The position numbers and the translations under genes were made by a program. Source: a virus. Taken from it: 23,846 nucleotides of DNA. The notes under the pieces were generated by a model, which saw only the letters and a program-made list of their open reading frames with translations, had not been told where the DNA came from and searched no databases. The stretch lies in IMG/VR virus record IMGVR_UViG_3300047312_000186, positions 1-23,846 of that record. The stretch is one strand, 5' to 3'. Positions 1 through 6,382 of the stretch are shown piece after piece (the stretch's first letter is position 1; each line of letters opens with the position of its first letter).

Positions 1-1433
1 GCCGCGGTGACCTGGGCCTTGTCGTAAGCGAGCAAACATTGCTGCCTCAGTGCCTCGCGATCCTGTTCTTCGGCGCAATTCAGAACGGCCGAAACGAACG
101 CGTCCTCGGCTTCGACACCATCGGTCAGCAGTTCCGCCCAACTCAACAAGCGGCGAAGCCCAATCCCCGCGGTCAATTGCTGTCCCTCGGCCGCGGCCCT
201 TGTCGTTGCTGCCGCGGCGATCAAGAGCGAAGCCAGTTCCGGCGTGCACCCGGTATATGAAACGATGATGTCCCGCTCTTGATCGGCCGGCATGTAGTCG
301 AATTTTACGCGCACCCCGAAACGATCAAGAAACGCTAAATTCAACTTGTTGGTGTCGGTAAACCCGCGCCGCGCACCGCCGCCAGTTCCGTTCGTGTTGT
401 CCCCGGCGATGAAAATTACGCCTTCGGCGACCTTCACGCGCCGGCCGGTTTCGCCGACATATAAAACCCTGTTGGCCAACACATTCTGCATGACGAACAA
501 GGCGCCTGGGCGTGCGAGTGAAGGCTCGTCTATCAGGACAACGCAACCGGGCGTCTGAATTGCGCGCGTCAGCTGGCCATCCTGCCAAGTAACCGCACCA
601 TCAGCACTCGGGACCGTCATCCCCACCAGCGTCGGGGCATCGGTGGCGCTGTCACAGGATATCAGCGCGAAGGGCCTCCCCGTCCGCGCGGCCAACTGCA
701 TTGCCCACTCGGTCTTGCCCGTGCCGGGGGGACCATACAGGAACGCGTTCCGGCCGCGCGCGATCTGTGTCAACGCGATGGCAGTCTGCGGTTGCGGCCA
801 GATATACCGCACGTTGATCTTGGGGGTGTCAGGGTGCGTCCCGTCCCAAAGCTTGGTGACGCGTGCGCCTAACGTGCCTTTCACGCCGCAAAGCTTCTTC
901 CAGGTTTCTTCCTTCCCCGTGCAACGCGCGATGTGCATGGCGGTCCCCGCGGTCCCCGCGGTCCCGGTAGCGCAAGGCGCGGCAGGAACGGGAACTTCGA
1001 CCGTGATGGTCACCGGCGGCTTGTTCGCCTGCGTGACCAGCTCGCGCAACCGGGCATCCAACGCGCCAAAGCCACCCGACACGATTAGTCCCCGCACCGC
1101 GGCAACCTGGGCTTCGATCGCATCGGCGCCGGCGTCCTCGCCGTCCTCGCCGTCCTCGCCGTTCTCGGCGCCGGCGTCCTCGTCGTCCTCGGCGCCGGCG
1201 TTCTCGCCGTCCTCGGCGCCGGCGTCCCGGGCCTCGCCGTTCCCGGTCACGGTGGCGGAACCGGAAGCAATGATGCGGCCCGCATCAATGCCCAGGGCAT
1301 GCGCCACAGTGATTAAATCGCCCAGGCGCAGGTCATTGATCTTGCGGCCGGCCAGGATGGCAGCGGCGCCAGGATGCGAGCGCACCGCGGCGCGCAACGC
1401 GTTGCGCCGGATGGCGCTAGGGGTGTTGGTCAT
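1..1433 (-). CDS. MoxR/CobS-like AAA+ ATPase (3' end off window)
   Basis: An open frame runs from ATG at 1433-1431 to the left edge without a stop, giving at least 477 residues. Walker A is GPPGTGKT at residues 234-241 (K240). Walker B is VVLIDEP, with D302 and E303. A sensor-1-like segment IFIAGDNTN and an LDRF arginine-finger-like segment follow. This arrangement fits the MoxR/CobS (AAA_5) branch of AAA+ ATPases, which remodel partner proteins and usually act with a von Willebrand A-domain protein encoded next door. Any such partner would lie beyond position 1. Residues 1-60 look helical and are unrecognised. Residues 70-104 are an acidic Ala-Gly-Glu-Asp repeat linker, and a short Gly-Thr-Ala repeat precedes the ATPase core. 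The start is supported by AAGGA about 8 nt upstream. ATPase class is confident; the biological role in the phage is unknown. Confidence 0.85.
   Translation of the reverse strand, partial: MTNTPSAIRRNALRAAVRSHPGAAAILAGRKINDLRLGDLITVAHALGIDAGRIIASGSATVTGNGEARDAGAEDGENAGAEDDEDAGAENGEDGEDGEDAGADAIEAQVAAVRGLIVSGGFGALDARLRELVTQANKPPVTITVEVPVPAAPCATGTAGTAGTAMHIARCTGKEETWKKLCGVKGTLGARVTKLWDGTHPDTPKINVRYIWPQPQTAIALTQIARGRNAFLYGPPGTGKTEWAMQLAARTGRPFALISCDSATDAPTLVGMTVPSADGAVTWQDGQLTRAIQTPGCVVLIDEPSLARPGALFVMQNVLANRVLYVGETGRRVKVAEGVIFIAGDNTNGTGGGARRGFTDTNKLNLAFLDRFGVRVKFDYMPADQERDIIVSYTGCTPELASLLIAAAATTRAAAEGQQLTAGIGLRRLLSWAELLTDGVEAEDAFVSAVLNCAEEQDREALRQQCLLAYDKAQVTA
1134..1228. repeat. Degenerate microsatellite encoding an acidic linker
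   Basis: Imperfect tandem units of the type tcctcgccg / tcggcgccggcg lie inside the AAA+ gene. On the minus strand they encode alternating Ala-Gly-Ala-Glu and Gly-Glu-Asp blocks at residues 70-104. A second short tandem, three copies of the 9-mer gcggtcccc (last base differs) at 940-966, encodes a Gly-Thr-Ala repeat in the next linker. Both look like replication-slippage expansions in disordered linkers. Confidence 0.75.
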
Positions 1434-1466
1434 TTGGGGCGTCCTTGTGTGTAGGGTGTGACAGAT
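1434..1466 (-). repeat. Leader repeat, copy 1 (5' of AAA+ gene)
   Basis: Read on the minus strand, the 33 nt immediately before the AAA+ start contain ATCTGTCACAC, CTACACACAAGGAC and GCCCCAA. This is nearly identical to the leader of the preceding 46-residue ORF (1609-1640), with one substitution and one extra base. It carries the AAGGA ribosome-binding site and fills almost the whole gap between the two genes. Confidence 0.85.
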
Positions 1467-1467
1467 A

Positions 1468-1608
1468 TCAGCGCGTGCGGCCGTTCCATTCCGGCGCCCA
1501 TCCGGCCGGCTTCACGCTGGCAAGCCATGCCTTTAATGCCGCGCGATTAGCGGCCGCTTGTTCGGCCGCTTTCGCCATTAACGCTTTGTATTCTTCATCG
1601 GTGGTCAT
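1468..1608 (-). CDS. 46-residue hypothetical protein upstream of AAA+ gene
   Basis: The frame starts at ATG 1608-1606 and stops with TGA at 1470-1468, encoding 46 residues. AAGGA lies about 7 nt before the ATG. A longer frame is open back to 1725, but it would run through the divergent intergenic region and lacks this ribosome-binding site, so the internal ATG is preferred. The product is Ala- and Lys-rich, predicted helical (residues about 4-32), with a Trp-containing basic tail. No family is recognised. It precedes the AAA+ gene by 34 nt on the same strand and shares its leader, so the two are probably co-expressed. It could be a small partner or regulator of the ATPase, or the residue of a leader-gene duplication. 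Confidence 0.55.
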   Translation of the reverse strand: MTTDEEYKALMAKAAEQAAANRAALKAWLASVKPAGWAPEWNGRTR

Positions 1609-1640
1609 TGGGGCGTCCTTGTGTGTAGTGTGTGACAGAT
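1609..1640 (-). repeat. Leader repeat, copy 2 (5' of 46-residue ORF)
   Basis: On the minus strand this 32-nt segment reads ATCTGTCACACACTACACAC followed by AAGGACGCCCCA, directly before the ATG at 1608. It matches copy 1 at 1434-1466 except for one substitution and one missing base. The repeat sits in the same place relative to both starts, so it duplicates a translation-initiation or regulatory leader. Confidence 0.85.
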
Positions 1641-1660
1641 CGTTCCCCGCGGCCGTGACA

Positions 1661-1680
1661 GACACAACGGGGACACAACA
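1661..1680 (+). promoter_or_regulatory. Paired GACACAAC motif in divergent intergenic region
   Basis: GACACAAC occurs at 1661-1668 and again at 1672-1679, starts 11 bp apart (about one helical turn). The pair lies 22 nt before the start of the gene at 1702 and about 55 nt from the divergent minus-strand start. Similar pairs lie before the tail-fibre gene (2574-2589, opposite orientation) and before the scaffold gene (13213-13234). It could be an operator or part of a phage promoter. No convincing sigma-70 promoter was found in 1641-1701. Confidence 0.4.
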
Positions 1681-1701
1681 AATAGTAGGCAAGACACGAA
1701 G

Positions 1702-2172
1702 ATGCAATCCCTTCCGCTGCAACAAGCACGCCGGTGCGTGAGCTGCGGTTCAATGGCGATCCGCGGCAGCATGTTTTGCAAGTGGCACCAGCCCGATTAC
1801 GTGCGCGCCAGGGACCGGGGGCCGCGAATACGGAACCATGGCGCGGGACAGGGACCGGGCGCCCAGGGACAACAGGACGCAGGCTCGGCGGGGACAACGG
1901 GGGGCAATATGGGTCTGCCCCGCAATGTGGTAACCGGTTATGTCAGTCCGGCGCGGCAGACCCTGCTCCAAATCGCGCGCGACACTAAAGCTAGTGCCAC
2001 GGCGCGGACATCGGCAGCACGTGCACTCGCTGAACTGGACGGTTATCTGGGCAAACATCAACAGGCGCCGGACCGCACGGCCGATAGCGTTTTGTCCTCG
2101 TTGTCCCGTGCTGATTTGGTGCGCGAACTTGCGAGGCTACGTGCGCGGTCCTCTGCATCCGACAGCACGTAA
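1702..2172 (+). CDS. Zinc-knuckle-like protein, possible small terminase subunit
   Basis: The gene encodes 156 residues. The N-terminus has C12-x2-C15-x10-C26-x2-H29, a plausible zinc-binding knuckle. A disordered Gly/Gln/Pro-rich stretch at about residues 45-70 follows, then a helical C-terminal part (about 80-150) whose pattern, with AARALAELDGYLGKH and SLSRADLVRELARL, resembles the helical region of phage small terminase subunits. A small terminase would bind the packaging site and activate TerL. Against this, TerL lies about 7 kb away, beyond the tail fibre. The upstream ribosome-binding site is weak; the ATG at 1702 is chosen because the Cys cluster needs an upstream start. The coding call is good; the TerS role is only a suggestion, and a transcriptional regulator is the main alternative. 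Confidence 0.6.
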   Translation: MQSLPLQQARRCVSCGSMAIRGSMFCKWHQPDYVRARDRGPRIRNHGAGQGPGAQGQQDAGSAGTTGGNMGLPRNVVTGYVSPARQTLLQIARDTKASATARTSAARALAELDGYLGKHQQAPDRTADSVLSSLSRADLVRELARLRARSSASDST

Positions 2173-2331
2173 ACCCTTGGGGCAGTAGGCGTTTCTACAT
2201 CCTGGCAGGGGACCGCATCGCGCTGTCCCTGTCCCAGGACAAGCGCGCGCCGCGGTCCCGGCATGGGGGCGCCCGCCCCCCGGAGGGTCCCGCGCGCGCC
2301 GCTGATCCTGATGATTGGCTCACTGGCTAAA

Positions 2332-2390
2332 TTTCAATATTTGAAACATTTGAATACCACTTCGTAATCAAGTTTTGACCAAGTTTGACC
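2332..2390. promoter_or_regulatory. Operator-like repeats in AT-rich island
   Basis: TTTCAA-TAT-TTGAAA at 2332-2346 is a perfect inverted repeat. Another TTTGAA follows at 2349-2354, then two adjacent copies of CAAGTTT(T)GAC at 2369-2379 and 2380-2389. Inverted and direct repeats packed into 60 bp of otherwise AT-rich, non-coding DNA suggest protein-binding sites, and they overlap the best sigma-70-like promoter. Confidence 0.4.
2341..2368 (+). promoter_or_regulatory. Candidate sigma-70-like promoter
   Basis: TTGAAA (2341-2346; five of six consensus bases) is followed after 16 nt by CGTAAT (2363-2368; four of six). It would fire toward the tail-fibre gene. A terminator-like hairpin lies only 35 nt downstream, so any transcript would be attenuated or would need antitermination. 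The assignment rests on consensus matching alone. Confidence 0.3.
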
Positions 2391-2402
2391 TCTTCGGTTT
2401 CC

Positions 2403-2438
2403 CCCCATAACCCCACCCTATGGGGCCTCCTGTTTTTT
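2403..2438 (+). terminator. Intrinsic terminator resembling T7 T-phi
   Basis: CCCCATA (2403-2409) pairs perfectly with TATGGGG (2419-2425) across a 9-nt loop, followed after 7 nt by a run of six T (2433-2438). The segment shares the words CATAACCCC, TGGGGCCTC and TTTTTTG, in the same order, with the T7 late terminator T-phi as recalled from memory. An alternative stem pairs CCCTAT (2416-2421) with ATAGGG (2443-2448). It lies 230 nt after the stop of the gene at 1702 and before the tail operon. Confidence 0.6.
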
Positions 2439-2573
2439 GAATATAGGGGGGTTTCTGCAACGTTTTGGCGGAGCTGTCTGGGGGTCTGCCTGGTAACCGC
2501 GGCGCGCGCCCCAGGGCTGCCCTGGCCCCCCTGTCAAGCCTCTCGGGCCGGCTGAGCGTTGCGTTTTTGTATT

Positions 2574-2589
2574 GTGTCGCGCTAGTGTC
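2574..2589 (-). promoter_or_regulatory. Paired GTGTC (GACAC) motif before tail-fibre gene
   Basis: GTGTC occurs at 2574-2578 and 2585-2589, starts 11 bp apart. On the minus strand this reads GACAC-N6-GACACAA, matching the paired motifs at 1661-1679 and 13213-13234. It lies about 30 nt before the tail-fibre ATG. Confidence 0.35.
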
Positions 2590-2618
2590 GTGCGTTCTTG
2601 TGTGGGGACAGCACCCAG

Positions 2619-5600
2619 ATGGATGGCTCGTCACGCCCGCGCGCACCCCAGCCAGCGCCACCTGACCGCGCGTTTTCCTTTACCGATTGGCAGACAAACA
2701 ACCCAACGGCGCCGCCGCCGGGGGACAAAATCGACGCCGAGTTGGATCGGACCAATCAGGCCGTCGAAGACGTCATCGAGTGGGTTTCCACGAGCCTGAA
2801 CTCGGATGGGTCGCTGGTCGAGCCGCCCGGGACTGATCCCCCACCCCCGACCGGGGCCGTCGCCGAGGCTGAAGAGTGGGCTGTTGTGTCCCAGGCGTGG
2901 GCTGAGCACATGCCGGACACCATTCCACCCAACATTCTGGCGGAAATGGCGATCACCGGCGAGCATTGGTCGGCGCGCTGGTGGGCCAAGCAGGCGGCAG
3001 ATCAGGTGCAGAACCCTGACGCCCCCGACGATGGGTTCACCTACGGGCGGATGGCGCATCACTGGAAGCAGGTCCTGCCCCTGACCGGCGGGACCATCGA
3101 CGGCACTTTGACCGTCCTCGGGACCCCCTCCGATGGGGCGATGCACGTGCGTTCGGCGGCGGAATGGCCCGGGACCGTCTACCACATCGACAACGACACC
3201 GGTGGCGCTTTCCTGCGCAGCAACCGTGAAGGTCTCGCCCGTTGGCTCGTCTACCTGGGGGACGATGCCCCCGAGACGGGCGGCAATCAGGGCACCAACT
3301 TCAAGATCAGCCGCGCCGACGATGCCGGGAACGAAATCGACTTCCCGATCCAGATCGACCGTGCCACCGGGCAGGTGCTGATCAATGGTGTCGCCGGCGG
3401 CAGCGGTGGCAGCGGGCTGACGCCGCAACAGATCGACGCGCTTACTTATGGGGTGAAGGCCGATTACGTCGAGCTAAGCGGGGGCGTCCAGTGGTCCGGT
3501 AACGTTGTTACGCTTTTTGCACATAGTTTTGTCGCTGCTGATATCGGCAAAACGCTGCTGATGCCCGCAGGCGGGCCGGCCAATGCGCCGAAGCTGACGA
3601 CGATTACGGGCGTGGCGTTGGGCGCGGCAACCGTCGACCCTCCTGCTGACATCGACTTTTCCGGTCTGACCAACATCATCGGTGGACCCAACGGCACGCC
3701 CTGGAACATCGACGTCGCCGCTCCTGGTGCCGGGGGATCGTTCATCGGCGACGTACTGACCCTCGTTGCGCCCGCCATTCGGCCGGGGACGGTGCAGGTC
3801 ATCCAGACCACGGTGTTGAGCGCGACGGTCATCAACCCCGGCAGCAATGGCCCCGTGGGTGCCGTGCTCTTGCGCGGCACCACCGGATACGGGCGGCGTG
3901 TGGTGTTGTCGGGCACGGTCGATGCGACCGGGACGCTCTTGCCGGCGCTGACGCTCGATCCCGCCACGGGCGCTGACCCGGGCGCCTACTGGTTCGATGT
4001 CGAGGACCCCGCCAACGAGCCACTGCGGGCCGACCCGCAGAAGATCACCTTCCCGGCGCGCTGGGACACGTCCAACCCGGCGGTCACATTGGACAGCGGG
4101 CAGGTCTCTTCGCTTGTGATGCCGTCGATCCACGTGGGCGCGGTCATCTTCTGTGTCGACGACAATAATCAGGTCGCATTCCCGCCGCACACGACGGTGG
4201 TGAGCGTCGATACGCCGTCACTGACGATAACGGTGTCGAACACGGCGACCGTCACCAATGGCAGCTCTGGCCCGCAGAACGTCGATTTCAGCGACAACAA
4301 GCACGAGATCGCCTTTACGGCGACGTTCGGAAACAATGCCCTGATCATCCAGGCGACGGGACCGCTGCCTGCGGGTGTTGCCGTGGGGCAGGTTATCTAC
4401 GGTCCTGGCCTCAGCGGCGGCGGCGATCCGACCAATCCTGCCGCCGGCACCACCATCGAACTCATCACCTATCCGAACATCTTCATTTCGCGGCCGACCA
4501 CGCACGCCGCCTCAACGGCCGTGACGGTGCACGCGGTGCCTTACCTCACCGGTGCAGTCGTCCAACTCAATCTTGTGCCGGCAGTCCTCGCGTTCAAAGA
4601 CCGGGGTGCTTACACCGGTGCCCCGGGCACCTCTGGTGTTCCCTTCGCGACGACGCGTAACGGCATTCCCACCGACATCACGCTGTTGATCGACAACCCG
4701 ACGCGCAACGTGCCTGTCGCCATCAGCATGGGTACCGACAACACGGCGCAGATCAATGCGTGGCTGGCGGCGGCGCGCACTATGATGAATGCCAACGCCG
4801 GAGGCGTGGAAGCGACCCTGCGGCCCGGCCGCTACCTCACGCTGGGGACCGTTAACGCCCGCAACCTAAACCAGAACGGCTCGACGTTGCGCGTCAGCGG
4901 AGTGAGAATTGTCTCCGCTGCCCAAGGCTTGCGGGCATGGGACGCCTCCGGCGCGGCTTCATATCGCATGGTCGGCGACTTCGTCCTCACCGGCAATCAA
5001 CTCTTCCCGCCCGATATCGGGATGGTCTTTGCCTGGAGTGACACGCAGCTTCGATGCAACGGTTGTTCGCTGCGCGATATCAGCGCCACCGGCTGGTTCA
5101 GTTTCGCCTCGGTCTACATCGCGAACGCGGAAGGCTTCCACGTTATCAACATGCAAAGCGGAAACGCGATGCCGTGGCCGACCCCGATCGATCCGACGAA
5201 CCCGCTTTGGCACCCCACCTTTGGCAAGGTCATCGACGGCGACAACAGCTACAACAAACTCGACGGGCCGCCCCACAACACGCACGGCAGCTTTGTCGGC
5301 TTCCTGGAGGACAACGGCGCATCGAACTGCAATGGCGGCGCGGTTCCGTTCTCGGTCGTCGGCTGCGGCGGCTATACTAACCGGGCCGGCTATGCGGCGT
5401 CCTGGTCCACCCCGGCGATTTTCTTCTCTAAATCCGGACCCTCGGACCTGGATATCCACTGCGAGGTGGAGACACTTACTGACGCCATTTTCTTATGGGA
5501 TCGCAATAACGGCGTCGCCTCATTCAGCGGCAGCACGTTCAAGGACCATGCCTGCTACGCCACCAACTCAGTTTTTTCCTACGATCATCTCGCCAAGTTC

Positions 5601-6377
5601 GGTGTCCACATCGCCGCCTTCAACGCGACGAACTGCCGGGTGGCGGTCGGCCCGCAGCATAACAATATGCAGATATTTGACGACCATTTGGGCTTTCCCG
5701 GGTCGCTGGCCTGGCACGGCGACATCTCTGTCGGGGGCGTGCTGAAAACCTATGCGCCGCACTGGGTGCGGAACTTCCCCGACGACCGCGAGGGCATCCT
5801 GTATCTTGGCGACGACAAGACCAATTTCTATGGAGACATCGTCAACACCAGCACGCTTATCGCGGGCAGCGCGATCGTCCAGGGTAATGCGACGGTGTCG
5901 GGGCAGGTGTTTGCCGGTGACGGGCTGGTGCTCGGCGATGTGGGCTTCCCGCAGGGCACGCTGAAATTCGACGGCACTAACGTCACCTCGACCAAGCCGA
6001 TCAGTCTGCCGGATGGTTCGGTGGCGGTGACGCAGGCCCCTGGTGACAACGACACGAGCGTTGCCACCACAGCGTTCGTGCAAGCCGCTGCAAGCGCGGC
6101 GGTCAGCGGCGCGGCGGTGATCAACACGCAGACCATCGCCGCCATCACCGCCAACACGATCACCGTCCCCGCCGGGACCAACCACATTCTGGTGCAGGAC
6201 AGCATCAACGCGGTGAACACGCTCACGGTGGGCAGCGGCACGCTCGCGGACGGTTACGACATGTGGCTGCATTTTCCCAACGGCGGCTCGTTCGCCGGCG
6301 TGCCGGTGTCAGCGCACGGCAACCTCACCCTGAAGGTGTTCGCCGGCGGCTGGTCGATCTTGGCGAAGTTCGGATAG
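2619..6377 (+). CDS. Tail fibre / tailspike with beta-helix core
   Basis: The product is 1252 residues if ATG 2619 is used; it has a GGGGA about 12 nt upstream, whereas the longer frame from TTG 2598 lacks any ribosome-binding site. Residues 1-70 resemble the virion-anchoring N-terminus of podovirus fibres (FTDWQTNNP, DAELDRTNQAVEDVI). LTGGTIDGTLTV near 155 is a common fibre repeat, and a Gly/Ser linker lies near 260. YGVKAD at 277 and DNTAQINAWL at 707 with LRPGRYL near 734 are the two halves of a tailspike entry motif, here separated by a roughly 430-residue beta-rich insertion. Right-handed beta-helix-like sequence follows to about 1010. The C-terminal part carries QAPGDNDTSVATTAFV near 1140. 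The protein probably binds, and may cleave, cell-surface polysaccharide. Enzymatic activity cannot be read from sequence. Confidence 0.88.
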   Translation: MDGSSRPRAPQPAPPDRAFSFTDWQTNNPTAPPPGDKIDAELDRTNQAVEDVIEWVSTSLNSDGSLVEPPGTDPPPPTGAVAEAEEWAVVSQAWAEHMPDTIPPNILAEMAITGEHWSARWWAKQAADQVQNPDAPDDGFTYGRMAHHWKQVLPLTGGTIDGTLTVLGTPSDGAMHVRSAAEWPGTVYHIDNDTGGAFLRSNREGLARWLVYLGDDAPETGGNQGTNFKISRADDAGNEIDFPIQIDRATGQVLINGVAGGSGGSGLTPQQIDALTYGVKADYVELSGGVQWSGNVVTLFAHSFVAADIGKTLLMPAGGPANAPKLTTITGVALGAATVDPPADIDFSGLTNIIGGPNGTPWNIDVAAPGAGGSFIGDVLTLVAPAIRPGTVQVIQTTVLSATVINPGSNGPVGAVLLRGTTGYGRRVVLSGTVDATGTLLPALTLDPATGADPGAYWFDVEDPANEPLRADPQKITFPARWDTSNPAVTLDSGQVSSLVMPSIHVGAVIFCVDDNNQVAFPPHTTVVSVDTPSLTITVSNTATVTNGSSGPQNVDFSDNKHEIAFTATFGNNALIIQATGPLPAGVAVGQVIYGPGLSGGGDPTNPAAGTTIELITYPNIFISRPTTHAASTAVTVHAVPYLTGAVVQLNLVPAVLAFKDRGAYTGAPGTSGVPFATTRNGIPTDITLLIDNPTRNVPVAISMGTDNTAQINAWLAAARTMMNANAGGVEATLRPGRYLTLGTVNARNLNQNGSTLRVSGVRIVSAAQGLRAWDASGAASYRMVGDFVLTGNQLFPPDIGMVFAWSDTQLRCNGCSLRDISATGWFSFASVYIANAEGFHVINMQSGNAMPWPTPIDPTNPLWHPTFGKVIDGDNSYNKLDGPPHNTHGSFVGFLEDNGASNCNGGAVPFSVVGCGGYTNRAGYAASWSTPAIFFSKSGPSDLDIHCEVETLTDAIFLWDRNNGVASFSGSTFKDHACYATNSVFSYDHLAKFGVHIAAFNATNCRVAVGPQHNNMQIFDDHLGFPGSLAWHGDISVGGVLKTYAPHWVRNFPDDREGILYLGDDKTNFYGDIVNTSTLIAGSAIVQGNATVSGQVFAGDGLVLGDVGFPQGTLKFDGTNVTSTKPISLPDGSVAVTQAPGDNDTSVATTAFVQAAASAAVSGAAVINTQTIAAITANTITVPAGTNHILVQDSINAVNTLTVGSGTLADGYDMWLHFPNGGSFAGVPVSAHGNLTLKVFAGGWSILAKFG

Positions 6378-6382
6378 CCACC

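Larger units (their letters stand above)
2173..2618. other. 446-nt intergenic region between early-type and late genes
   Basis: No convincing gene is seen here. From left to right it holds a GC-rich segment with several GGGAC/GTCCC words and a GGGGGCG-CC-CGCCCCC inverted repeat (2265-2280), and an AT-rich island (about 2325-2400) with repeated TTTGAA/TTTGAC words. After these come a terminator-like hairpin with a T-run (2403-2438), a CCAGGG-CTG-CCCTGG hairpin (2511-2525), and a paired GTGTC motif (2574-2589) shortly before the tail-fibre start. The abrupt drop in GC and the clustered repeats mark it as a control region. Confidence 0.7.

Noticed and set aside
643-1461. Long plus-strand open frame opposite the AAA+ gene
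   Set aside because: It mirrors a gene with intact Walker motifs; its product is Ser/Pro/Ala low-complexity, typical of an antisense frame in GC-rich DNA.
1594-1725. N-terminal extension of the 46-residue minus-strand ORF back to 1725
   Set aside because: The extension would translate the divergent regulatory region and overlap the plus-strand gene; the internal ATG has the AAGGA site and the shared leader.
2375-2413. Second sigma-70-like promoter using TTGACC at 2375 or 2385
   Set aside because: No acceptable -10 element occurs at 16-18 nt from either hexamer.
2465-2665. 66-codon TTG-start frame with one hydrophobic segment in the gap before the fibre gene
   Set aside because: No ribosome-binding site, a rare start codon and a 47-nt overlap with the fibre gene; the hydrophobic stretch is probably accidental.
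4909-5745. 278-codon plus-strand frame inside the tail-fibre gene
   Set aside because: Ser/Arg/Pro/Thr-rich out-of-frame shadow of the beta-helix region.
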